Notes under the pieces: model-generated
What the model was told of the DNA's origin: nothing
Database searches by the model: none
The model's input: only the letters and a program-made list of their open reading frames with translations
Assembly (NCBI GenBank): GCA_025055465.1
Contig: JANWXA010000073.1
Span: 1 to 8,823 of the forward strand
Source of the DNA: Candidatus Kapaibacterium sp.
GTDB lineage: Bacteria > Bacteroidota > Ignavibacteria > Kapaibacteriales > HRBIN21
Length of the DNA stretch: 8,823 nt
Direction: 5' to 3'
Made by a program: the position numbers and the translations under genes
Shown: positions 1-6,128 of the stretch, piece by piece
Layout: each line of letters starts with the position of its first letter
How positions within the stretch are numbered: position 1 is the first letter of the stretch

Positions 1-254
1 TCCGGCTGGCGCGCGAGTATGCTCCGCAAGCACTGCCCTTAGCGGTGGGAGCGCTTATCGGGAGTGTGTATCTTGTGGGGCTGGGATTTGTAGACAACTG
101 GTGGGAAGTCACGCGGGTCGTCTTTCCCTTATGGCTTCTCTTTTGGGCAGCAAAAGCCGCCGTGTCCCGAACCCTCTCTGAGGAGATGGCGGGCGAGAAA
201 CAGGAAGAAGAGGAGTTTGAAGGGACCACGGCAGCCGGTGTCTCGGCCTCGTAG
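1..254 (+). CDS. C-terminal end of a membrane protein (5' end outside window)
   Basis: The reading frame is open from base 3 to the TAG at 252-254, so this is the tail of a longer gene and the GTG at 45 is probably an internal codon. The visible 83 residues contain two hydrophobic stretches, around residues 11-32 and 43-58, which look like the last two transmembrane helices. They are joined by a short loop with FVDNWWEVTR and followed by a charged, glutamate-rich tail (EEMAGEKQEEEEFEG) that is probably cytoplasmic. I do not recognise the family. A polytopic protein of surface-polysaccharide assembly, such as an O-antigen ligase or glycosyltransferase, would suit the asnB-like gene that starts 3 nt downstream, but this is a guess from context. 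The short gap suggests co-transcription with asnB. Confidence 0.6.
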   Translation, partial: RLAREYAPQALPLAVGALIGSVYLVGLGFVDNWWEVTRVVFPLWLLFWAAKAAVSRTLSEEMAGEKQEEEEFEGTTAAGVSAS

Positions 255-257
255 GCT

Positions 258-2231
258 ATGTGTGGTATTGTTGGCATCGCCAACGGTGGCAGCCGAGAAG
301 TCTTGGAGCGGATGCTCCAACGGCTGAGCCATCGCGGACCAGACGATTGGGGAATTGAGTGGTTCCCGGAATATCGCTCTGGGCTGGCGCATCGCCGGTT
401 GGCGATCCTGGATCTGACTGCTGCCGGACATCAGCCAATGCCCAATGGGCGCGGAACACGATGGATTACCTACAATGGCGAAATCTACAACTTCTGGGAA
501 CTTCGTGCTGAGCTGGAACGGCGGGGCTATCGCTTCCGCTCACGAACGGATACGGAGGTCATCTTAGCAGCGTACGATGAGTGGGGGGCAGACTGTGTGC
601 GTCGCTTCAATGGCATGTTCGCGTTCGGAATCTACGACACGGAGACGCGGGAGCTCTTCTTGGCCCGTGACCATCTTGGTATCAAGCCGCTCTACTACGT
701 CCAGGTAGGCTCCATGTTCGCCTTCGCTTCGGAGGCGAAAGCGCTCTGCGTATTGCCGGGTGTGGCATGCGAGCCAGATAGAGATGCCCTTGTAAGCACC
801 CTCATCCTCATGTGGGTACCAGAGCCGAAGACTGGGTTCGTTGGTATCTACAAACTGCCGGCCGGTTCTTACGCGTTCTTCCGTGATGGGCGGCTGAAGA
901 TTACCCAGTACTGGGACGTACCGGTCCCAACGCCGGAGGGACAGCTCCACTACCGCCATGAGTCGGAGTACGTGGAGCACCTGCGCCATCTCTTGGAGCG
1001 AGCCGTTGCCCGACAGATGCTCGCTGATGTCCCCGTCGGGGCTTTCCTCTCCGGAGGGGTGGACTCCTCGCTCGTCGTTGCGCTCATGCGGCGTGCTGTC
1101 CCCGATGCTGAGCTGGCAACGTACACAATTGCCTTCACGGCCGAAGACCATCGCATAGAGGCACAACCGGATGATCCTGCCTATGCTCGTCTCGTCGCGC
1201 AGCGGTTGTGCACGCGGCACCGGGAGATCCGTATCCGTCCAGCTATCAATGCCCTGCTACCGAAGGTCCTCTGGCACTTGGATGACCCCGTTGCCGACGG
1301 AGCTGCGATCAACACGTATCTGATTGCGCACCATGCCAGGGCGAATGGGACAACTGTGCTGCTCAACGGCATGGGGGGTGATGAAGTCTTCGCTGGCTAC
1401 CGGAAGCAGTTGGCGACGCTACTGCTGACGTACTACCATCGGCTACCCCATTGGTTTCGGAAAGGGTTCGTGGAGCCTGTTCTCCGGTCGCTACCGAGCT
1501 CGTGGGTGCGCTCGCGCATTCGCCCACTGCGGTGGTTTGCACGGCTGCTCTTCCCGATGCAGCTCCGGCCGTTGGAGGCCTTCATCTACGGTTTTGCCTA
1601 TTGCCCGCCGGAGCAATTGCGCCGACTCTGGCTGCAGCCGTTGCCGACGTATTCAGAGCTGTACCCGATACGTCGGTACCAGGAAACAGCCGAACAGGTC
1701 CGCGGAGCTTCGCCCGTTGCCCAGATGGCTTACTTGGACACCAAGCTCTTCCTGACGGGCCTCAATCTGCTGTACTCCGACAAGGCCTCCATGGCGGTGG
1801 CCGTGGAGACGCGGCCGCCGTTGCTGGATGTGGAAGTGGTAGAGTTCGCTTTTCGATTGCCCGATCGGTACCGTATCCACGGCTTCCAGCAGAAGTATCT
1901 CCTGAAGCGGGCTGCAGAAGCATACGTGCCGCGACAGGTCCTCTACCGGCCGAAAGCCCCGTTTATGACGCCGCTGATCTCGTGGATGGCGGGGGCATTA
2001 GGGGAGCGCCTACGGTGGTGGTATACCAGCCAACCTGGCCCCTATCGGGAGTACCTCAATGCGGCGGAAATACTCCGTCTCCTGGAAGAGCATCGCCGGG
2101 GGATAGCGAACCATGCGCACCTTCTCTGGGGCTGCTTGGTGTTGGCAGAGTGGTTAGCGCTTTGGAATACCCCAGCACTACATGACGGTGTGGAAGTAGC
2201 CGAGGAGGCTCTCCGGGTTGAGATTTTGTAA
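258..2231 (+). CDS. asnB: Asparagine synthase (glutamine-hydrolysing), 657 aa
   Basis: Class II glutamine amidotransferase joined to an ATP-dependent synthetase. Family reaction: aspartate + glutamine + ATP gives asparagine + glutamate + AMP + PPi. The N-terminus is MCGIVGI, so Cys2 becomes the N-terminal nucleophile after Met removal; this fixes the start at 258. Glutaminase-site residues are visible as RLAILDL (47-53, Arg49), YNGEIYN (72-78) and RTDTE (96-100, Asp98). The synthetase half has the PPi-binding P-loop SGGVDSS (265-271), GMGGDEVFAGY (371-381) and the SDKASMAVAVETRPPLLD segment (507-524). All key residues are present. It is about 100 residues longer than E. coli AsnB, which is common for the larger bacterial AsnB group. 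Such enzymes make asparagine, but paralogues in polysaccharide or secondary-metabolite clusters amidate other carboxylates. The membrane-protein tail 3 nt upstream leaves that open. No Shine-Dalgarno is evident before the ATG. Confidence 0.95.
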   Translation: MCGIVGIANGGSREVLERMLQRLSHRGPDDWGIEWFPEYRSGLAHRRLAILDLTAAGHQPMPNGRGTRWITYNGEIYNFWELRAELERRGYRFRSRTDTEVILAAYDEWGADCVRRFNGMFAFGIYDTETRELFLARDHLGIKPLYYVQVGSMFAFASEAKALCVLPGVACEPDRDALVSTLILMWVPEPKTGFVGIYKLPAGSYAFFRDGRLKITQYWDVPVPTPEGQLHYRHESEYVEHLRHLLERAVARQMLADVPVGAFLSGGVDSSLVVALMRRAVPDAELATYTIAFTAEDHRIEAQPDDPAYARLVAQRLCTRHREIRIRPAINALLPKVLWHLDDPVADGAAINTYLIAHHARANGTTVLLNGMGGDEVFAGYRKQLATLLLTYYHRLPHWFRKGFVEPVLRSLPSSWVRSRIRPLRWFARLLFPMQLRPLEAFIYGFAYCPPEQLRRLWLQPLPTYSELYPIRRYQETAEQVRGASPVAQMAYLDTKLFLTGLNLLYSDKASMAVAVETRPPLLDVEVVEFAFRLPDRYRIHGFQQKYLLKRAAEAYVPRQVLYRPKAPFMTPLISWMAGALGERLRWWYTSQPGPYREYLNAAEILRLLEEHRRGIANHAHLLWGCLVLAEWLALWNTPALHDGVEVAEEALRVEIL

Positions 2232-2271
2232 TTTGGCGTTTGACCGAAGTCTTCCCTGTAACGGCGGTAAG

Positions 2272-3450
2272 ATGTTCAGCTTGGAGCTCACTGAAGAGCA
2301 GCGGCTTATTCAGCAGACAGCGCGTGAGTTTGCTGAGACAGAGATAGAGCCGACGGCCATCGAGCGAGATGTCACGGGCGAGTTCCCCTACGAAATCGTA
2401 CACAAATTGGGGGAGCTTGGCTTTATGGGAATGATGGTCTCGCCTGAGTGGGGTGGGAGCGGCCTGGATACCATTAGCTACGTCCTGGCGCTGGTGGAGA
2501 TCTCCAAGGCGGATGCGAGCGTTGGCGTCATTATGTCGGTCAACAACTCTTTAGCCTGCTGGCCGATTGAGGCGTACGGGACCCAAGACCAGAAAGAGCG
2601 CTACCTCCGTGACTTAGCTACGGGGCGCAAACTTGGTGCCTTCTGCCTGAGCGAGCCAGAAGCCGGCTCTGATGCAACACGTCAGCATACGATGGCCGTC
2701 CATGGCGATGGTGGATGGATCCTCAACGGCACGAAGAATTGGATCACCAACGGTACTACGGCCGACGTTTACGTTGTCTTCGCCCAGACTGACCGCTCCA
2801 AAGGCCATCGGGGAATCACGGCGTTCCTGATTGAGCGTGGGACTGAGGGCTTTGTCCCTGGTAAGAAGGAAGACAAGCTCGGTATCCGATCCAGCGACAC
2901 CTGCTCCATTGGGCTTACCAACGTCTTCGTACCCGACGCTAACGTGTTGGGGGACATTGGCGAGGGCTTTCGGATTGCAATGAACACCCTCAACGGCGGG
3001 CGAATTGGTATCGCAGCGCAAGCGGTTGGGATCGCTGAGGCCGCCTTCCAAGCGGCACTGACATACTCCCAGCAGCGGAAGACCTTTGGTAAGCCCATCT
3101 GCGAACATCAGGCCATCCAGATGAAGCTGGCGGACATGTCTGTTAAGCTAGAGGCTGCCCGACTGCTCCTCCTGAAAGCAGCGTGGCTGCGGGACCAGGG
3201 TGAACGGTACATCAAAGCAGCATCCCATGCAAAGCTTTTTGCCTCGCGGGCGGCCGTGGAGCTGGCCCTGGAGGCTATCCAGATCCACGGAGGCTATGGC
3301 TACGTTCGGGAGTACAAGGTAGAGCGGTACTTGCGCGACGCCAAGATCACGGAGATCTACGAGGGCACCTCTGAGATCCAGCACGTTATCATCGCTCGAG
3401 AGTTGCTCCGCGAGGTCGGCTACACTGCGCCACAGCCAGTGAGTAGCTGA
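2272..3450 (+). CDS. Acyl-CoA dehydrogenase, short-chain/butyryl type, 392 aa
   Basis: FAD flavoenzyme that introduces the alpha-beta double bond into acyl-CoA, the first step of beta-oxidation, passing electrons to electron-transfer flavoprotein. The ATG at 2272 gives the family-typical beginning MFSLELTEEQ. The in-frame TTG at 2218 would add 18 non-family residues and overlap the end of asnB, so I rejected it. Visible motifs are FCLSEPEAGSDA (124-135) and WITNG (157-161) of the flavin/substrate site, RIGIAAQAVGIAE (244-256), QRKTFGKPI (268-276), QIHGGYGY (337-344) and EIYEGTSEIQ (361-370). Glu364 in the last motif is the expected catalytic base, in the position used by short- and medium-chain enzymes. 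Length matches the family (about 380 residues). Chain-length preference cannot be read with certainty; butyryl-CoA-type or a branched-chain acyl-CoA substrate are both possible. It lies 40 nt after asnB and 6 nt before dut. Confidence 0.93.
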   Translation: MFSLELTEEQRLIQQTAREFAETEIEPTAIERDVTGEFPYEIVHKLGELGFMGMMVSPEWGGSGLDTISYVLALVEISKADASVGVIMSVNNSLACWPIEAYGTQDQKERYLRDLATGRKLGAFCLSEPEAGSDATRQHTMAVHGDGGWILNGTKNWITNGTTADVYVVFAQTDRSKGHRGITAFLIERGTEGFVPGKKEDKLGIRSSDTCSIGLTNVFVPDANVLGDIGEGFRIAMNTLNGGRIGIAAQAVGIAEAAFQAALTYSQQRKTFGKPICEHQAIQMKLADMSVKLEAARLLLLKAAWLRDQGERYIKAASHAKLFASRAAVELALEAIQIHGGYGYVREYKVERYLRDAKITEIYEGTSEIQHVIIARELLREVGYTAPQPVSS

Positions 3451-3456
3451 AGGCAG

Positions 3457-3918
3457 ATGCTGGTCGTCCAGATCCAGCGCACAGATCCTGCCTTTGCGGA
3501 TCTGCCGCTGCCAACCTATGCAACGGAAGGTTCTGCCGGTATGGATGTCTACGCGGCGGTAACCGAGCCGGTGGAGCTTCCCCCGGGCGGTATCGTAGTC
3601 ATCCCGACGGGCATCGCTATCGCATTGCCTCCCGGATATGAGTGCCAAGTTCGCTCTCGTAGTGGGATTGCAGCCCGTTACGGGGTCTTCGCCCTGAATG
3701 CTCCTGGCACGATCGACAGCGATTTCCGTGGCGAAATTCGAATTATCTTGGCTAACTTCGGTCGGGAGCCGTTTTGGATTCGGCGAGGGGACCGTATTGC
3801 GCAGTTAGTCGTGACGCGGTATGAGCGTGTCTGCTGGGAGCTCGTCCCAGAGCTGCCTCGGACGGAGCGGGGAAGCGGTGGGTTCGGCAGCACGGGGATT
3901 GGGGATCAGCTACGATAG
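3457..3918 (+). CDS. dut: dUTP diphosphatase (dUTPase), 153 aa
   Basis: Trimeric dUTPase that hydrolyses dUTP to dUMP and PPi, keeping uracil out of DNA and supplying dUMP for thymidylate. All five conserved motifs are present in order: I, AGMDVYA (27-33); II, RSRSGIA (66-72); III, GTIDSDFRGEI (84-94), with the catalytic Asp at 87; IV, GDRIAQLVV (111-119); V, the glycine-rich RGSGGFGSTG (138-147) that closes over the phosphates. In motif III the usual Tyr that packs on the deoxyuridine is Phe90, a conservative change. Length is normal for the bacterial family (about 145-155). The ATG is 6 nt after the acyl-CoA dehydrogenase stop, with only a weak purine-rich AAGGCAG before it. Co-transcription with its neighbours is likely. 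Confidence 0.96.
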   Translation: MLVVQIQRTDPAFADLPLPTYATEGSAGMDVYAAVTEPVELPPGGIVVIPTGIAIALPPGYECQVRSRSGIAARYGVFALNAPGTIDSDFRGEIRIILANFGREPFWIRRGDRIAQLVVTRYERVCWELVPELPRTERGSGGFGSTGIGDQLR

Positions 3919-3932
3919 GTATTGACAGCACG

Positions 3933-4562
3933 ATGCTACAAGTGGAGGATTGGGGCTGTGTCCCGTACGATGAGGCGTGGCAACGCCAGAGAGAGCTTCT
4001 CCAGCGGGTGCAGAGTCGGCAAGCACAGAACACGCTGGTCCTGTGCGAACATCCGACAGTCATCACCATTGGGCGCTTAGGGTCACGGCGTCATGTTTTG
4101 CTGCCTGAGCCACTGCTACGCGAGCGCGGGATCCCAGTCTACGAAGTTGAGCGTGGTGGGGACGTGACGCTTCATAATCCCGGTCAGCTCGTCGGCTATC
4201 CCATTGTTCGGCTCTCAGAGTACCGCGAAGACCTCCACTGGTTCGTGCGGGAAATAGAGCAGTGCATCATTGAGGTGCTGGCAGGGTTCGGGATCACTGG
4301 CCACCGCATCCCAGGTCTAACGGGCGTGTGGGTTGATGGGGCCAGGAAGATCTGCGCCATCGGCCTCCATGTTACCCGCTGGGTGAGCTGGCACGGTTTC
4401 GCACTCAACGTCAACAACCGTCTGGAGGACTTTGCCTACATCGTTCCCTGTGGAATTGCAGACAGGGCCGTAACCTCAATGGCGTGTGAGCTGGGTCGAG
4501 AAGTCCCTATGGTGGAGGTCAAGGCCTACTGTGCTGCTGTCTTCCAGACCCACTTTCCCTGA
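3933..4562 (+). CDS. lipB: Octanoyl-[acyl-carrier-protein]:protein N-octanoyltransferase, 209 aa
   Basis: Transfers octanoyl from acyl carrier protein to a lysine of lipoyl domains (2-oxoacid dehydrogenase E2 subunits, GcvH), the first step of endogenous lipoate synthesis before LipA inserts sulfur. Family motifs are RGGDVT (74-79), PGQLVGYPIV (83-92), GVWVDGARKICAIGLHV (131-147) and HGFALNVN (154-161), followed by IVPCGI (170-175). The catalytic pair is Cys173 (in VPCGI) and Lys139 (in ARKICAIG). The usual HGPGQ is HNPGQ here (Asn82), a small deviation near the active-site loop. Length matches E. coli LipB (about 213). The start lies 14 nt after dut. lipA is not in the window. This is the last gene of the plus-strand run and faces hmgA. 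Confidence 0.95.
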   Translation: MLQVEDWGCVPYDEAWQRQRELLQRVQSRQAQNTLVLCEHPTVITIGRLGSRRHVLLPEPLLRERGIPVYEVERGGDVTLHNPGQLVGYPIVRLSEYREDLHWFVREIEQCIIEVLAGFGITGHRIPGLTGVWVDGARKICAIGLHVTRWVSWHGFALNVNNRLEDFAYIVPCGIADRAVTSMACELGREVPMVEVKAYCAAVFQTHFP

Positions 4563-4642
4563 AGGACTCTACGAGCCCCCACCTCCTCGGCGATAGCGCT
4601 GTGTCCCCTAATGCAGGGATCGAAGAGGGAGTCTGGTAGTCA

Positions 4643-4674
4643 CCCAGGGAGCCTGAGTGTTGAGGCTCCCTGGG
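4643..4674. terminator. Perfect 12-bp hairpin between convergent lipB and hmgA
   Basis: In the 132-nt gap between the two convergent genes, CCCAGGGAGCCT (4643-4654) is the exact reverse complement of 4663-4674, with an 8-nt loop. It starts 20 nt beyond the hmgA stop on the minus strand, a good place for a terminator, and 80 nt after the lipB stop on the plus strand. There is no T-tract on either side, so it is not a classical intrinsic terminator. It may act as a bidirectional stop or a 3'-end-stabilising stem. The remaining bases of the gap show no ORF or RNA gene that I can support. Confidence 0.6.
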
Positions 4675-4694
4675 CGATGCTCTCCAGCCACCGG

Positions 4695-6080
4695 TTACAC
4701 GTTCGGATTGGTCGGGTCAAACCGGCGACGCAACCCTTCCCAGGCTTCGTAGTAGGCTTTCTGCAGTAGTGAAGTCTCCAGAGCCCACCGGGTGGGACGG
4801 CACACGTAACGCGTTTCAAACATGAATGCCAGCGTGTCAGCAAAGTATTCTGGCTTTAGTTCAGCAGCGATGGCTTTCTCAAAGGTTGCCGCGTCGGGGC
4901 CGTGACCAGACATAGAGTTGTGGAGGCTTGCTCCACCGGGGGCAAAACCTTCCTCTTTGGCGTCGTATTTGCCGAAAATAAGTCCCATGAACTCGCTCAT
5001 GAAATTGCGGTGGAACCACGGCGGCCGGAACGTGTGTTCGGCAACGCTCCAGCGCTCGGGGAAGATGACGAAGTCCACATTTGCCACGCCTGGTAACTCT
5101 GAAGGCGAGGTCAGTACGGTGTAGATGGAGGGGTCGCAGTGGTCGAACGAGACCGTGTTGATGCACATGAAGGTGCGCAGGTCGTACTTGTACGGGGCGT
5201 AATTGCCAGCCCAAGCGACAACATCCAACGGGGAATGGTCCAACGTCGTTGCCCAGAAGTTGCCCTGGAACTTGGCAATGAGCTCGCACTTCTCTTCAAG
5301 GTCCTCGTAAGCTGCCACAGGAGTCAGGAAGAAACGAGGGTTCGCCAATCCGTTAGCACCGATGGGTCCTAAGTCCGGTAGCCGGAAGAGAGCGCCGTAG
5401 TTCTCGCAGATGTACCCACGTGCGTGCCCGTCGGGGAGTGTGACTTTGAACTTGATACCGCGCTGGATGACAGCAATCTCACCTGGCGCTACTTCCAGGA
5501 TACCCATCTCCGTATGGATGCGCAGCCGGCCGAGCTGGGGAACGATGAGAAGCTCGCCGTCGGCATTGTAGAAGTAGCGCCGCTCCATAGAGCGGTTGGC
5601 CGCATAGAGATGGACTGCACAGCCGGTGTGGGTCGCCAGGTCCCCGTTCCCACAGTAGGTGACGACGCCGTCGATGAAGTCTGTTGGGGTATCGGGAATG
5701 GGGAGAGGATCCCAGCGGAGCTGTGTCGGCGGCGGAGGCACTTCAGTGAAAGGAGTCCCCTTCCACGTTGGATGGTGGGTCTGGCGAAAAGGAGGGTGGA
5801 CAACTGATGGGCGGATTCGGTAGAGCCATGTACGGCGATTGAGGAGGCGCGGGGCTGTGAATGGGGTCCCGTTGAGCTGCTCATTGTAAAGCCCATACGG
5901 ACAGCGCTGAGGAGAATTCTGGCCTTTCGGAAGTGCTCCGGGCAACGCTTCGGTTGCAAACTCGTTGCCGAAGCCCGAAAGGTAGGTCAATCCGTTCTGG
6001 ACGACGGCATATCCATTGTGCACGGTGGCATACTCTACGGTCTGGAGCATTGTTGACGACAGCTCAGCGTTGTGGAACAT
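4695..6080 (-). CDS. hmgA: Homogentisate 1,2-dioxygenase, up to 461 aa
   Basis: Non-haem Fe(II) dioxygenase that opens the ring of homogentisate to maleylacetoacetate, the central step of tyrosine/phenylalanine catabolism; it needs O2. The protein matches the family throughout, from YLSGFGNEFATEALPGALP (33-51) to the C-terminus. By comparison with the Pseudomonas and human enzymes, the Fe ligands are His357 (WFHRN), Glu363 (SEFMG) and His393 (SGHGPD). The active-site His314 (SFDHCDPS) and Tyr372 (GKYDAK) are also kept. The His of the usual AWHG segment is Ala291 here (AWAG). Start is uncertain: the ATG at 6080 gives about 20 residues more before YLSGFGNEF than Pseudomonas HmgA as I recall it. 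The second ATG at 6050 (MLQTVEY) shortens this by 10 and moves the start away from the inverted repeat. No other homogentisate-pathway gene (hpd, fahA, maiA) is in view. Confidence 0.95.
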   Translation of the reverse strand: MFHNAELSSTMLQTVEYATVHNGYAVVQNGLTYLSGFGNEFATEALPGALPKGQNSPQRCPYGLYNEQLNGTPFTAPRLLNRRTWLYRIRPSVVHPPFRQTHHPTWKGTPFTEVPPPPTQLRWDPLPIPDTPTDFIDGVVTYCGNGDLATHTGCAVHLYAANRSMERRYFYNADGELLIVPQLGRLRIHTEMGILEVAPGEIAVIQRGIKFKVTLPDGHARGYICENYGALFRLPDLGPIGANGLANPRFFLTPVAAYEDLEEKCELIAKFQGNFWATTLDHSPLDVVAWAGNYAPYKYDLRTFMCINTVSFDHCDPSIYTVLTSPSELPGVANVDFVIFPERWSVAEHTFRPPWFHRNFMSEFMGLIFGKYDAKEEGFAPGGASLHNSMSGHGPDAATFEKAIAAELKPEYFADTLAFMFETRYVCRPTRWALETSLLQKAYYEAWEGLRRRFDPTNPNV

Positions 6081-6105
6081 GTACTTTTACCGGCGCGCAA
6101 AGTAC
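6081..6105. promoter_or_regulatory. Inverted repeat GTACTTT-N11-AAAGTAC directly upstream of hmgA
   Basis: GTACTTT at 6081-6087 and AAAGTAC at 6099-6105 form a perfect 7-bp dyad with an 11-nt spacer, inside the 48-nt gap between the lipoprotein gene and hmgA. The proximal arm touches the ATG at 6080. It could be an operator for a dimeric repressor, since homogentisate genes are often substrate-induced. It could also be an RNA hairpin that masks ribosome entry at 6080. If translation begins at 6050 instead, the dyad lies 30 nt upstream, a usual operator position. No clear -10/-33 promoter elements are visible. Confidence 0.4.
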
Positions 6106-6128
6106 CGAAAAGCGCAGAGACGGAGGGC

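Noticed and set aside
564..1220. 218-codon minus-strand ORF opposite asnB
   Set aside because: Antisense shadow of a conserved gene, with no domain and no initiation signals.
1451..2185. 244-codon plus-strand ORF inside asnB
   Set aside because: It is in another frame of a gene with continuous, motif-supported coding sequence. Its translation is Ala/Pro/Gly-rich with no recognisable domain.
2218..2271. TTG start at 2218 for the acyl-CoA dehydrogenase, adding 18 residues
   Set aside because: The extra residues do not resemble the family, overlap the end of asnB and precede a typical MFSLELTEEQ start at 2272.
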